Positions 16,691 to 26,666 are shown, counted from the first letter of the stretch. The stretch: 64,000 bases of DNA from Sphingobacterium sp. BN32 (GCF_030503615.1 NZ_CP129963.1:3658001-3722000); one strand, 5' to 3'. Notes: a model not told the origin generated them from the letters alone. Numbers and translations: made by a program.

Positions 16691-18847
16691 TTATTCGCTA
16701 ATACCTTCCAACTTCAGTAAAAACGAATAGTTTAATGCGACGTCTTTCAGGTAGTCGAAACGACCTGACGCACCACCATGACCATAGTCCATATCGGTTT
16801 TTAGTAGGATTATATTATTGCCTTTCTTCACTTTGCGCAACTTCGCAACCCATTTCGCAGGTTCAAAATATTGCACTTGCGAGTCGTGCAAGCCTGTAGT
16901 CACCAGAAGATTTGGATATTCTTTGGCTTCTATATTTTCGTATGGAGAATAAGACTTCATATAGTCGTACGCTTCTTTGTTGTTCGGATTTCCCCACTCG
17001 TCGTACTCATTCGTCGTTAAAGGGATGGTTTCATCCAACATGGTGTTCACCACGTCTACAAAAGGAACCTGAGCGATTACTCCGTTCCATAAGCTCGGAG
17101 CCATATTGATGATAGCACCCATCAATAGACCGCCCGCACTTCCGCCTTGTGCATATAAGTGCTCATTGGAGGTATATTTCTGATCGATCAGGAATTGTCC
17201 GCAGTCGATAAAGTCGGTGAAGGTATTCTTTTTCTTCATCATCTTGCCATCCTCATACCACTGGCGTCCCATTTCTTCACCACCACGGATATGTGCAATG
17301 GCGTAGATAAAGCCGCGGTCTAAGAGCGAAAGGCGCCCGGAGTTGAAGCTTGGATCCATTGAAGCACCATACGATCCATATGCATATAATAATAATGGTG
17401 CCTGTCCATCTTTTTTTGTTCCTTTTTTATAGACAAGGGAAACGGGAATCTGCACGCCGTCTTTCGCTTTCGCCATGATACGCTCCGTTACATATTGCCC
17501 TGCATCGTATCCTCCCAAAACCTCCTGCTGTTTCAGCAAGGTTTTCTCCTTGGTTTTCATATCGTAATCAAAGGTCGATGATGGAGTGACCAATGACGTG
17601 TATCCATAGCGAAGGACATCCGAATTATACTCGGCGTTTGTGCTCGGATAAACCGTATATGCAGCCTCGCCGAAGTCTAGGTAGTGTTGTGAATTATCTT
17701 TCAAATTGCGGATAGCCAAGTTCGTTAGACCATTCTTGCGTTCAGAAATCGCTAAATAATTGGCAAACTCATCGATGCCTTCGATTAAAACGTCCTCACG
17801 ATGCGGGATATATTCTTTCCAATTTTCTTTTCCGGGTTTGTCTAATGGCGCCTCCATAATTTTGAAGTTCTTCGCCTGATCGTTTGTATGAATCAAGAAA
17901 CGATCTGCCAGTGGCGTCACATTGTATAGCACATCTTTTATACGCGGCTGAAAAACAGTAAAGCTTGCAGTAGGTTGGTCTGCTTTAATAAATCGGGTTT
18001 CTGAACTCAAAGTGCCGCCAGAATAGATAAAAATATATTTATCATCTTTCGATTTCCAAACACCGATGTAATTGGTATTGTCTTTTTCATCATAGACCAC
18101 GACATCGGCGCTGCTCGGTTGACCAAGGCTATGTCTTTTGATTTTCTCGCTTAATAAGGTTACCGGATGCTTCGCCGTATAAAACAAGGTTTTGTTATCG
18201 GCTGCCCATACCGGGTCTCCTGAAGTTTGCGAAATTCTATCCTTCAATATTTCGCCCGTCTCCAGGTTCTTCACATGGATCACATATTCTCTTCTTGAAA
18301 CCGTATCCACCCCATAGGCGATCATCTTGTTGTCTGGGCTGATTGCCATGCCCGATACCGCGTAATAAGGGAATCCCTCGGCCATCTCATCAACATTTAG
18401 GATCACCTCTTCAGGCGCATCCAAACTACCTTTTTTGCGACAGTATTTATAGTATTGCTTGCCTTCCTCAGTTTTACGGTAGTAATAGTACCCGTTCATC
18501 AAATAAGGAACAGACTCGTCCGCTTCCTTAATACGATTTTTCATTTCCGTGAAGAGTTTGCTCTGTAGCGCCTCAGTATCCTTCATCATGGTATCCGTAT
18601 AGGCGTTCTCCGCCTCTAGATAGGCCACGACTGCTGAAGAATCAGCTCCTTTCTTAAAATAGTCGTTCAACCAATAGTAAGGATCATCGACCGACTCGCC
18701 ATAGATAACGCGCTGATGTGCTTTTTCTGCCGCAACAGGGGCCGTAGCATCGGGCCATTTTATGGCCTTCTTATTGCTGTTCTTATCTGTAGAACAAGAA
18801 GATATCATAGTTGCTAAAATTAAACTTATTATCAATTTATTACTCAT
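16691..18847 (-). CDS. S9 family peptidase, oligopeptidase B-like lipoprotein
   Basis: The 718-residue protein starts with a lipoprotein signal (IISLILATMISSC, Cys18). It then has a beta-propeller region and a C-terminal alpha/beta-hydrolase domain. The catalytic serine is about Ser570 in GGSAGGLLMG; the acid and His are expected in TTGLHDSQVQYFEP and DYGHGG. The sequence YYYYRKTEEGKQYYKYCRKK marks the oligopeptidase B (PtrB) subgroup, which cuts short peptides after basic residues. Export as a lipoprotein is common in Bacteroidota. It is a single-gene unit with its own promoter. Confidence 0.94.
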   Translation of the reverse strand: MSNKLIISLILATMISSCSTDKNSNKKAIKWPDATAPVAAEKAHQRVIYGESVDDPYYWLNDYFKKGADSSAVVAYLEAENAYTDTMMKDTEALQSKLFTEMKNRIKEADESVPYLMNGYYYYRKTEEGKQYYKYCRKKGSLDAPEEVILNVDEMAEGFPYYAVSGMAISPDNKMIAYGVDTVSRREYVIHVKNLETGEILKDRISQTSGDPVWAADNKTLFYTAKHPVTLLSEKIKRHSLGQPSSADVVVYDEKDNTNYIGVWKSKDDKYIFIYSGGTLSSETRFIKADQPTASFTVFQPRIKDVLYNVTPLADRFLIHTNDQAKNFKIMEAPLDKPGKENWKEYIPHREDVLIEGIDEFANYLAISERKNGLTNLAIRNLKDNSQHYLDFGEAAYTVYPSTNAEYNSDVLRYGYTSLVTPSSTFDYDMKTKEKTLLKQQEVLGGYDAGQYVTERIMAKAKDGVQIPVSLVYKKGTKKDGQAPLLLYAYGSYGASMDPSFNSGRLSLLDRGFIYAIAHIRGGEEMGRQWYEDGKMMKKKNTFTDFIDCGQFLIDQKYTSNEHLYAQGGSAGGLLMGAIINMAPSLWNGVIAQVPFVDVVNTMLDETIPLTTNEYDEWGNPNNKEAYDYMKSYSPYENIEAKEYPNLLVTTGLHDSQVQYFEPAKWVAKLRKVKKGNNIILLKTDMDYGHGGASGRFDYLKDVALNYSFLLKLEGISE

Positions 18848-18885
18848 ATCTAGTAAATGGTTTGTTTTGCAACGATAAAAATACT

Positions 18886-18893
18886 CAAAATTA
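18886..18893 (-). promoter_or_regulatory. -7 promoter element (TAATTTTG) for the S9 peptidase
   Basis: The minus strand reads TAATTTTG, 38 bases before the ATG at 18847. A divergent promoter for the subtilase lies 45 bases away. Confidence 0.5.
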
Positions 18894-18937
18894 GCCGCTT
18901 TTTAGATTTATTAACAATTCGCAAGCGGCGAATAAAT

Positions 18938-18945
18938 TATATTTG
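18938..18945 (+). promoter_or_regulatory. -7 promoter element (TATATTTG) for the S8 peptidase
   Basis: TATATTTG matches TAnnTTTG and lies 22 bases before the ATG at 18967. Confidence 0.5.
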
Positions 18946-18966
18946 CTAAAACATAAATTTTGAAAT

Positions 18967-20598
18967 ATGCATAAAACAAATAAACTATTATGCTACTTAG
19001 CGTTCGGACTTTTGCCGACATTTGGATTTGCCCAAGAAAAACAAGATAAAGATGCCCCTCCCGCAAACTGGTATAACCTAGATTTCCAGAAAGACGGGGT
19101 AATGGGAATTAGTACAGAGAAAGCTTACGAATTATTGAAAGGCCGTAAATCTACGCCTGTCATCGTCGCGGTGTTAGATAGCGGTGTCGACATCAAGCAT
19201 GAGGATTTAAAAGATGTACTTTGGACCAATCCGAAAGAGATTCCTGGCAATGGCAAGGACGATGATGGCAACGGTTATATCGACGATGTTCATGGTTGGA
19301 ACTTTTTGGGAAATGCAAAGGGTGAAAACGTAACGTTCGACAACTTAGAAGTAACTCGCTTAATTCGCCTATACGAGCCTAAATACATATCTGTTCTTCC
19401 AACGACGCCTTTGTCGGAAAAGGAACGTAGAGAGTTTGTCGCTTATCAGAAGATGATCACTGAATATACGTCCAAAATGGATGAAGCACAATTCGGAAAC
19501 TTGAACTACGGCCGTTTGAAGGAAGAGTTCGATGGCATGATCAAAGGATTGAACAAAGAGCCTAAGGATATCACAAAGGCAGACTTAGATGCTTTCCAAG
19601 CTACTTCTGACCGCCAGAAGATGGCGATCCGCATTGCGAAAAAAGAACTTGACAAAACATCGTTTGAGAAATTTTACGAAGACTTAAAGGAAGGTGCTAC
19701 CTACTTCTCTAATCAGGTAGAGTATCATTTAAATAAGGAATACGATTCTAGGCACATTGTTGGAGATAACTATGAGGATGCGACAGAACGTCACTATGGA
19801 AATAATGATGTTACGGGTCCAGATGCAGAGCACGGTACGCACGTAGCAGGTATTATTGGCGCGAAGCGCGACAATAAGCTGGGTGTAAACGGGGTTGCGA
19901 ATAATGTACAGATTATGACCGTTAGAAATGTTCCTGATGGTGATGAGCGCGATAAAGATGTGGCAAACGCTATTCGTTATGCTGTAGATAATGGTGCTCG
20001 CGTAATCAACATGAGCTTCGGTAAAGGCTATGTATACAACAAGAAAACGGTTGATGACGCTATTAAATATGCGGAATCCAAAGATGTTCTTTTAGTACAT
20101 GCGGCAGGTAATGACTCGAAGGATAATGATGTCGTGAAAAACTACCCGATGAAATATTTCACAGACAGTCTAGACGCGGTGGTTGGTGAAGCGAAGAACT
20201 GGATTACCGTTGGTGCTACAGGTTGGAAAGTAGATGGCGACTTATTAGCAGAGTTCTCCAACTATGGTTACCGCAGTGTGGATGTATTCGCTCCGGGCGT
20301 AAAGATCAACTCTACCGTACCAGGTTCTAAATACAAAGACCAACAAGGTACAAGTATGGCATCGCCTGTTGTAGCCGGTTTGGCCGCATTGATCCGCTCA
20401 TACTACCCTGACTTGACAGCAGCACAGGTTAAAGACGTGATTTTAAAGAGCGTAACGAAAGTGGATCAGAAAGTTAAGATCAAAGGAGAATCAGGTTCGA
20501 AGCGTGTTTATTTAGATGAAATCAGCGTAAGCGGCGGTGTTGTGAATGCATACAAGGCGGTCGTAGAAGCTAATAAACTGTCTTCAAAGAAAAAGTAA
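18967..20598 (+). CDS. S8 family (subtilisin-like) serine peptidase with large insert
   Basis: The 543-residue protein has a Sec signal peptide (LLCYLAFGLLPTFGFAQ) and a complete subtilase triad: Asp71 in VAVLDSGVDIKHED, His289 in EHGTHVAGIIGA and Ser463 in GTSMASPVVAG, plus the oxyanion Asn in HAAGND. The distance from Asp to His is about 218 residues, against roughly 30-40 in subtilisin. The extra sequence is a charged, largely helical insert (about residues 115-275). No separate propeptide or type IX secretion tail is evident, so it is probably periplasmic or outer-membrane associated. Confidence 0.95.
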   Translation: MHKTNKLLCYLAFGLLPTFGFAQEKQDKDAPPANWYNLDFQKDGVMGISTEKAYELLKGRKSTPVIVAVLDSGVDIKHEDLKDVLWTNPKEIPGNGKDDDGNGYIDDVHGWNFLGNAKGENVTFDNLEVTRLIRLYEPKYISVLPTTPLSEKERREFVAYQKMITEYTSKMDEAQFGNLNYGRLKEEFDGMIKGLNKEPKDITKADLDAFQATSDRQKMAIRIAKKELDKTSFEKFYEDLKEGATYFSNQVEYHLNKEYDSRHIVGDNYEDATERHYGNNDVTGPDAEHGTHVAGIIGAKRDNKLGVNGVANNVQIMTVRNVPDGDERDKDVANAIRYAVDNGARVINMSFGKGYVYNKKTVDDAIKYAESKDVLLVHAAGNDSKDNDVVKNYPMKYFTDSLDAVVGEAKNWITVGATGWKVDGDLLAEFSNYGYRSVDVFAPGVKINSTVPGSKYKDQQGTSMASPVVAGLAALIRSYYPDLTAAQVKDVILKSVTKVDQKVKIKGESGSKRVYLDEISVSGGVVNAYKAVVEANKLSSKKK

Positions 20599-20663
20599 AA
20601 AAATGTTAAATTTTTCACAATAATACTTTGTATCTTCCGTTTAGATAATAAACATAAATCAAG

Positions 20664-20858
20664 ATGCTTATGGTGGAAAATTCTACTCCTGTAAAAGATG
20701 TAAATTACGAAGGTCTTGGTACAGACTTACATGAAGATACTCAACTAGGGGTTTTCGCTGAAAAGATCAAAAACTGCATTCAACAGATTGCAAAAGATCC
20801 AAACGAAAAGACGATAGAAAACATCCTCAACTACTCAAAGACATTTCGTAAATTATAA
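20664..20858 (+). CDS. Small acidic protein of unknown function
   Basis: The 64-residue protein is soluble, with a helical C-terminal half (EKIKNCIQQIAKDPNEKTIE, then NILNYSKTFRKL). It has no signal peptide. Two possible starts are present, at 20664 and 20670. A perfect terminator directly behind it and normal codon use support it as a real gene. I do not recognise a family with certainty. It follows the subtilase by 65 bases but may have its own promoter. Confidence 0.65.
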   Translation: MLMVENSTPVKDVNYEGLGTDLHEDTQLGVFAEKIKNCIQQIAKDPNEKTIENILNYSKTFRKL

Positions 20859-20859
20859 G

Positions 20860-20891
20860 ACAAAGCCGTTCTAGAAAGAGCGGCTTTGTTC
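20860..20891 (+). terminator. Intrinsic terminator
   Basis: The arms ACAAAGCCG and CGGCTTTGT (with a TTCTAGAA-containing loop) form a strong hairpin right after the small protein gene, ending in TTCGTTTT. Confidence 0.75.
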
Positions 20892-20892
20892 G

Positions 20893-21023
20893 TTTTAGAT
20901 GTTAGATATTAGATTTTAGACATTAGACTTATAATGTTCTAAATAATAGAATCGAATTACTATTGTTAATTAGCTGGCGTCGTCCGCATCTTATGTCTAA
21001 TGTCTATTATCTAATATCTAATT
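20893..21023. repeat. Inverted pair of heptad arrays between convergent genes
   Basis: The left array (20893-20930) reads AGATGTT, AGATATT, AGATTTT, AGACATT, AGACTTA. The right array (20988-21023) is the reverse complement type (TTATGTCTAATGTCTATT and on). The right array runs through the stop codon of the TolC-family gene (21018-21020). Together they could fold into a long hairpin in RNA from either strand. Confidence 0.8.
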
Positions 21024-22322
21024 CAGATCTATATTCCCAATAATCTCTTTTAACTGCAGTTCTGAGAGCTTTGCTTGGAGTTTTGCGGTATTGAATCGGG
21101 ATACGGCGTTGATGAAATTCTCCTGGGCGTCGCGGAATTCGACAGCGGAGATGGAGCCTATCTTATATTTTTCCAGGGTTATGTTTAAGTTTTGGCGAGC
21201 GATATCCTCGTTGGTTTCTTCGAGACGCGCTAGGGATAGGTTTGTTTGGTAAGTTTGGAATGCTGTCGCAATTGCCGTGTTGATGGTTAGATTCTGCTGT
21301 TCGATCAGCAGGTCGGCGCTTTCAATCTGGATTTTTGCGACACGTTCATTGCGGCGTTGGTTGAAGCCATCGAAGATATTGACCGAGGCCGTAACGCCGT
21401 AGTTTAGTCCGCGCGAGTTGGATTGGGAAACGAATCCCAGGCTGGATTCCGTTTCGGCAAAGTTATAACCGGTATTAAGCCGAACCGTTGGATAACGTGC
21501 GGCTTTCACTCTTTTCAGTTCCAATTCAGCCATTCTCCGGTTGATTGCGATAAGCTGCAGATCGGGGTTATGTTGCTTGGCTTTCTGCATGAGATCATCA
21601 AGAATCAAGGTATCATCGTATTCTACATCGCGTTCTACATTAAACTCTACACTGAGGTCGCGCGCCATCAGGCTATTTAAGGTAATCTTTAGATTCTTTA
21701 CGACATCAGCCTGACGCAATCGACTAGACTCATCCTCATTCAAATTTACCTGCACATTGAGCACTTCCAAGCGTGATGCTTTACCAATGGAAAACCTATT
21801 CTCTGCAGTCTGCAACCTCTCTTTCGAGATGATGATACTGGAGTCTATTGCTTGTAAGAGGTTGTTCTGCTCAACAATAGTGTAGTAAGTGGATATCACT
21901 TCCGAAACTTTATTTAATATCGTACGCTTCAATTCGACCTCACCGAGCTTCTGATTTTCCTTTAAGATATCATAGCGCGAAAACATGCCTAGTCCATCAA
22001 AGATGGTCCAGCCAATGCTTACACCATAGTTCATACTGTTGTTCTTCGCATTCTTCAAGGAACGTTGCTCGCCCGAGGCTTGAGTCTGCGTAGAGTTTTG
22101 AAGATTGTTATTTTGAGAAAAATTACCCGTAACAGTCGGCAACATTCCGGCATTGCCGTAAGTTACATTCTCTTGCGCAACGCGTAGATCGTTCTGCGAA
22201 AGCTTGATTTCAAAGTTATTTTCTAAAGCAGTTTCCACTGCTTCCCTGACCGTCAACAGTCCTTGTGCCCGAGAGATCGACACAAAGCACACAATAAAGG
22301 AAAGGACAGCAACTATTCTCAT
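21018..22322 (-). CDS. TolC family outer membrane efflux protein
   Basis: The 434-residue protein has a signal peptide (MRIVAVLSFIVCFVSISRAQ) and the duplicated TolC layout of long alpha-helices and short beta segments. Typical landmarks are TVREAVETALENNFEIKLSQ near the N-terminus, GMLPTVTGNFSQ and the second-repeat KAARYPTVRLNTGY. It ends in the helical YKIGSISAVEFRDAQENFIN. It forms the outer membrane channel of the RND pump encoded directly upstream. I start at the ATG at 22322, 4 bases after the pump gene; the longer form from 22346 would overlap that gene by 20 bases and spoil the signal peptide. Confidence 0.94.
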   Translation of the reverse strand: MRIVAVLSFIVCFVSISRAQGLLTVREAVETALENNFEIKLSQNDLRVAQENVTYGNAGMLPTVTGNFSQNNNLQNSTQTQASGEQRSLKNAKNNSMNYGVSIGWTIFDGLGMFSRYDILKENQKLGEVELKRTILNKVSEVISTYYTIVEQNNLLQAIDSSIIISKERLQTAENRFSIGKASRLEVLNVQVNLNEDESSRLRQADVVKNLKITLNSLMARDLSVEFNVERDVEYDDTLILDDLMQKAKQHNPDLQLIAINRRMAELELKRVKAARYPTVRLNTGYNFAETESSLGFVSQSNSRGLNYGVTASVNIFDGFNQRRNERVAKIQIESADLLIEQQNLTINTAIATAFQTYQTNLSLARLEETNEDIARQNLNITLEKYKIGSISAVEFRDAQENFINAVSRFNTAKLQAKLSELQLKEIIGNIDLN

Positions 22323-22326
22323 GTTA

Positions 22327-25300
22327 TTATTCTTCAATTTGATCAAAATCTGGATGTGGCTTCTTGTTTCTGGAAAGCATTAAGTAGAACGCCGGGATTA
22401 CAAACAAGGTTAACACTAAGGAGAACATCGTGCCACCAACGATGACAACCCCCATACCCATACGGCTGGTCGATGCTGCCCCTAAAGATAATGCAATCGG
22501 CAATGCCCCTAAAGCAATGGCTAAAGACGTCATCAAGATGGGTCTTAAGCGTGATTCAGAAGCGACTACCACGGCTTCGTATTTCTTGTGCCCTTGTTCG
22601 CGTAATTGATTGGCAAATTCAACAATCAGAATACCGTTCTTCGTCACGAGACCAATCAACATGATGGTTCCGATCTGACTGAAGATGTTCCAGGACTGCC
22701 CGAATAGCCATAATGAGAACATCGCGCCTGCCACGGCCATCGGCACGGTAATCAGGATAATAATCGGATCGATGAAGCTTTCGAACTGTGCTGCAAGAAT
22801 CAAAAAGATCAGTAGCACGGCTAAACCAAATGCAAACATTGTGTTCGACCCACTCTCTACAAAATCTCGCGATTCACCTCCTAGGTCGGTTGTAAAGGTT
22901 TCGTCCAACACTTTTTCTTTGACGCGTTCCATGGCATCAATACCGTCGCCCATGCTTCTGCCTGGTGCAAGACCTGCAGATACGGTAGCAGACATGTAAC
23001 GGTTATTATGGTAAAGCTGTGGTGGGCTGCTACGCTCTTCCAGCTCCACAATATTGTCTAACTGTATCAGCTCGCCACGACTATTCTTTACGAAGATAGC
23101 AGCTAAATCCATTGGCGTAGCGCGATCAGCGCGGTCAAACTGCCCCATGACCTGGTATTGCTTGCCATTCATCATGAAGTATCCAAAGCGCTGTCCAGCT
23201 AGAGACATTTGTAGCGTTTGGGCAACATCTAAGACCGACACCCCAAGCGTCTGTGCTTTTTCACGATCAATCGATACATAGACCTCTGGTTTATTGAACT
23301 TCAAGTTCACATCGGTCATCGAGAAGGTGTTCTCCTTCGCCAACTCGTCCATGAATTCTGGAATCTTCTCTTCCAATTTTTGGAAATTAGGAGCTTGGAT
23401 GATGTACTGTATTGGCAGACCTCCACGTCGGTTTACTGAGATAGTCGGCTGCTGAGAAACAGCGACACGTCCTTCAGAATAGCCACGTGTTAATCGGGAT
23501 AGGTCGTCAGCGATCTCCGCCTGACTTCGCTCGCGTTCGTCTGGCTGCACTAATCCCAAGCGTACGAAACCCGAGTTGGAAGATGCAGACCCAAAGCCCG
23601 GAGAAGTGATCACCAAACTGACTTTCTTCTCAGGTACCGAATCGTTGATCAACATGGTCAGATCGGTCATAAATCGATCCATATAATCGTATGAAACACC
23701 CTCTGGAGCAGTAACCCTTAAACTGATGTAACTTCTATCATCATAAGGAGCTGTTTCCTTCGGTAAGAGCTGGTAGAATAAATAGATTAATGCGAAACAG
23801 CCGATAATCGTAGCGAAGCTTAGCCATCTATGCTTCAGGAAGCCTTTTAATGCGCCAGCGTACTCGGTATTCATCATCTCGAAATACTTCTCCGTCCGCA
23901 TATAGAATTTAGATTTCTTTTGCTCGCCACCTTTCATCAGGTAGGCATTCAGCATCGGGGTCAAGGTTAAAGATACGAAGGCCGATATGAGGACGGCAGC
24001 CCCGATGACGACCCCAAACTCTCGAAATAGACGGCCTACGAAGCCCTCTAAGAAGATAACAGGTAGGAAGACGGCCGCTAGGGTGATAGAGATCGAAATA
24101 ACGGCAAAGAAGATCTCATTGGATCCTTTGATCGCCGCCTGAATAGGCGACATCCCCTCCTCTACCTTTTTGAAGATGTTCTCCGTGACGACAATACCGT
24201 CATCCACCACCAGCCCCGTGGCGAGTACGATGGCTAACAAGGTCAAAACGTTGATGGAGAATCCGCATAAATACATGATAAAGAATGTAGCGATTAGGGA
24301 TACGGGGATATCAATCAAAGGCCTGAAGGCAATCGACCAATTACGGAAGAAGATATAGATAATCAATACGACCAATACGATAGCGATCAAAAGCGTTTCC
24401 ACGACTTCCAACACGGCTTTCTTCACGAAGAGCGTATTATCGATTGCAATATTGAGTTCAAAGCCTTCCGGCAATTCATTCTGCAGTTTGTCGTATTCTT
24501 TATAGAATTGTTCTGCAATCTCCAGGTAGTTGGTGCCTGGTTGTGGAATAATAGCTAAACTTACCATGGGGTATCCGGAGTCTGACATCTTCGTTTCGAA
24601 GTTCTCAGCCTCTAAGGCGGCATTTCCCACATCGCCTAACTTCACCACCCGGTTATTATCTGCACGGATGATGATGTTATTGAACTCTTCTTCGGATGCG
24701 AGGTTACCAATCGTTTTAATAGCAAGCTCGGTATTGGCACCCGTAAGTTTACCAGAGGGCAACTCCACATTCTGCGTATTCAGTGCTGCACGAACATCCA
24801 ATACAGTGAGGCCGTAAGAAGCAAGCTTATTCGGGTCGATCCAAAGACGCATGGCGTATTTACGCTGCCCCCATATTTGGACAGAACTTACGCCCGGTAT
24901 AGTCTGTAGCCTTTGTGCAATGACATTCTCTGCATAATCCGATAGTTCGAGTACATTTCTTGTTGCACTCTGCATCGTCATGGTGATAATCGGTTCAGAG
25001 TCCGCATCAGCTTTAGACACCACCGGTGCAGCATCAATATCTTGAGGTAGATTCCGCTGCGCTTGAGACACTTTATCACGGACGTCATTCGCTGCTTCCT
25101 CTAAGTTTTTCCCTAAATTAAATTCTATGGTGATATTACTGGAGCCCTGATTGGATGAAGAGGAAATATTACGAATCCCATCAATGGAGTTGATTGACTT
25201 TTCTAAGGGTTCTGTAATCTGCGACTCGATAATATCCGCATTGGCTCCGGCATAGCTCGTACGAACGGATATCTGCGCTGGATCGATAGAAGGATATTCC

Positions 25301-25404
25301 CGGACGCCTAAAAAGGTATAGCCGATGATTCCAAACAGGATCAGCACGAGGTTCATGACGATAGCCAGAACAGGCCTTTTGATACTTATGGTAGATAAAC
25401 TCAT
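22327..25404 (-). CDS. RND efflux transporter, inner membrane pump (HAE1/AcrB-like)
   Basis: The 1025-residue protein is full length for HAE1 drug exporters. It has 12 predicted membrane helices and two large periplasmic loops. The proton-relay residues are present: the Asp-Asp pair in ATGLVVDDGIVVTENIF (TM4) and the Lys in GLVTKNGILIVEFANQLREQ (TM10). Family motifs near the start (YPSIDPAQISVRTSYAGAN) agree with AcrB/MexB relatives. It pumps hydrophobic or amphipathic compounds out, using proton entry. The exact substrates cannot be read from the sequence. It lies 9 bases after the adaptor gene. Confidence 0.97.
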   Translation of the reverse strand: MSLSTISIKRPVLAIVMNLVLILFGIIGYTFLGVREYPSIDPAQISVRTSYAGANADIIESQITEPLEKSINSIDGIRNISSSSNQGSSNITIEFNLGKNLEEAANDVRDKVSQAQRNLPQDIDAAPVVSKADADSEPIITMTMQSATRNVLELSDYAENVIAQRLQTIPGVSSVQIWGQRKYAMRLWIDPNKLASYGLTVLDVRAALNTQNVELPSGKLTGANTELAIKTIGNLASEEEFNNIIIRADNNRVVKLGDVGNAALEAENFETKMSDSGYPMVSLAIIPQPGTNYLEIAEQFYKEYDKLQNELPEGFELNIAIDNTLFVKKAVLEVVETLLIAIVLVVLIIYIFFRNWSIAFRPLIDIPVSLIATFFIMYLCGFSINVLTLLAIVLATGLVVDDGIVVTENIFKKVEEGMSPIQAAIKGSNEIFFAVISISITLAAVFLPVIFLEGFVGRLFREFGVVIGAAVLISAFVSLTLTPMLNAYLMKGGEQKKSKFYMRTEKYFEMMNTEYAGALKGFLKHRWLSFATIIGCFALIYLFYQLLPKETAPYDDRSYISLRVTAPEGVSYDYMDRFMTDLTMLINDSVPEKKVSLVITSPGFGSASSNSGFVRLGLVQPDERERSQAEIADDLSRLTRGYSEGRVAVSQQPTISVNRRGGLPIQYIIQAPNFQKLEEKIPEFMDELAKENTFSMTDVNLKFNKPEVYVSIDREKAQTLGVSVLDVAQTLQMSLAGQRFGYFMMNGKQYQVMGQFDRADRATPMDLAAIFVKNSRGELIQLDNIVELEERSSPPQLYHNNRYMSATVSAGLAPGRSMGDGIDAMERVKEKVLDETFTTDLGGESRDFVESGSNTMFAFGLAVLLIFLILAAQFESFIDPIIILITVPMAVAGAMFSLWLFGQSWNIFSQIGTIMLIGLVTKNGILIVEFANQLREQGHKKYEAVVVASESRLRPILMTSLAIALGALPIALSLGAASTSRMGMGVVIVGGTMFSLVLTLFVIPAFYLMLSRNKKPHPDFDQIEE

Positions 25405-25413
25405 TTTCCTTTG

Positions 25414-26478
25414 TTATCGCAGCGTCACTTGTACAGGGGTTCCATTCCTCAGTGCCATTACCCCCGAGGTCAATACCGTATCGCCGGGATTGAGTCCTGA
25501 TGTAATAAGAATATCAGCATCAGTTCTTGCCCCAGTCTCCACCAACACCTCGGTCGCTAGACCGTTCTTCATTACAAAGATCTTCTTTCCGTTTTGAATA
25601 GGAATTAAGGCCTCCGCTGGAACTAACAGTCCATTATCAATTGTTTCTAGAGGAAAGACAATATTGGCAAAAGTGCCTGGGATCAGTTGATTTCCGCCAT
25701 TTGTAGAAATAGCCTTTACTAATAGTGTTCTGGTGTTTGCTTCTACAGAAGGTTCGGTTGCATAGATCTTAGCAGTAAAATCACCTTCGACACCTTGAAC
25801 ATCAAACTTTATCTGATTTCCAACCCGTACTTTATTGGCATATTTCTCAGGAATAGAAAAAGAAACCTTGAGGCGATTCATATTCACAAGCTTCGCAATA
25901 CTAGTCGCAGGGGTGATATAGCTGCCTTTGGATATATTGCGTAAGCCTATGGTGCCGGAAAATGGAGCACGAATAACTGTTTTGCTCAACTGAGCTTGGA
26001 TGAGTTGGATCTGAGATTGTGCGGTACGGAAATCAGCGCTAGCGATATCGTATTCCTCCTGACTGATTGCTTCCTTCTCAAGTAATAGCTTCGCACGTCG
26101 CTCATTTTCCGCGGCAAGATTATTCCGTGTCCTTGCTTGCGCAAGCTGCGCTTGAAGCTCAGCATCGTTGAGCGTTATCAGCACTTGCCCACTGCCCACT
26201 CGTCCACCTTCCGAAAAGTTGATGGACTCCACAATACCTGATATTTCGGTATGCAATTCTATCTGTTCATCAGCTTCAATAGAACCCGATAGCGTTAAAA
26301 AGTCCGAGAATGTTTGTTCTTGAATTACTTTAGCATATACTTTAGCAGCCGATCGGCCTCCGCCCCGTGGACCGGCATTTTTCGCATCTTTTTCTTTATT
26401 ACTGCTAATCCGGTAGAAAATCATCCCCCCTAGTACCGCTAGAGCTACCAGAACAATAATCAGTGTTTTCTTTTTCAT
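25414..26478 (-). CDS. RND efflux periplasmic adaptor (membrane fusion protein)
   Basis: The 354-residue protein has one N-terminal membrane anchor (LIIVLVALAVLGGMIFYRI). Then follow a beta-barrel and lipoyl-type hairpin (EIHTE..SGIVESINFSEGGRV type sequence), a coiled-coil hairpin (about residues 110-160) and the second lipoyl half (IRAPFSGTIGLRNISKGSYI). It links the RND pump to the TolC-like channel and is the first gene of the three-gene operon. No regulator gene is adjacent. The basic stretch before the lipoyl region (GPRGGGRSAAK) is a common linker. Confidence 0.95.
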   Translation of the reverse strand: MKKKTLIIVLVALAVLGGMIFYRISSNKEKDAKNAGPRGGGRSAAKVYAKVIQEQTFSDFLTLSGSIEADEQIELHTEISGIVESINFSEGGRVGSGQVLITLNDAELQAQLAQARTRNNLAAENERRAKLLLEKEAISQEEYDIASADFRTAQSQIQLIQAQLSKTVIRAPFSGTIGLRNISKGSYITPATSIAKLVNMNRLKVSFSIPEKYANKVRVGNQIKFDVQGVEGDFTAKIYATEPSVEANTRTLLVKAISTNGGNQLIPGTFANIVFPLETIDNGLLVPAEALIPIQNGKKIFVMKNGLATEVLVETGARTDADILITSGLNPGDTVLTSGVMALRNGTPVQVTLR

Positions 26479-26640
26479 AAGTCTTGGAAAATAATTCCCG
26501 TACGATTAAGTTGAGTCGTTATAACAATCAGTAAATTAGGAAAAAAAGCCGATACGCTTATGTAATAATGTTATTATAGGGCCTCGAGAGCTAGAACTGA
26601 AAGACGGCGCATGTTATAAAATCTGGGAAATAAAATAAAA
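26479..26640. other. Gap between the efflux operon and the receiver gene
   Basis: About 160 bases with no gene. It should contain the efflux operon promoter, but no exact TAnnTTTG was found. Confidence 0.3.
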
Positions 26641-26666
26641 AAGGTCGATATATAAATACCGACCTT
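26630..26666 (-). terminator. Intrinsic terminator after the receiver gene
   Basis: On the minus strand, arms AAGGTCG and CGACCTT close a loop and a T-rich tail follows (TTTTTTATTTT). Confidence 0.75.
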
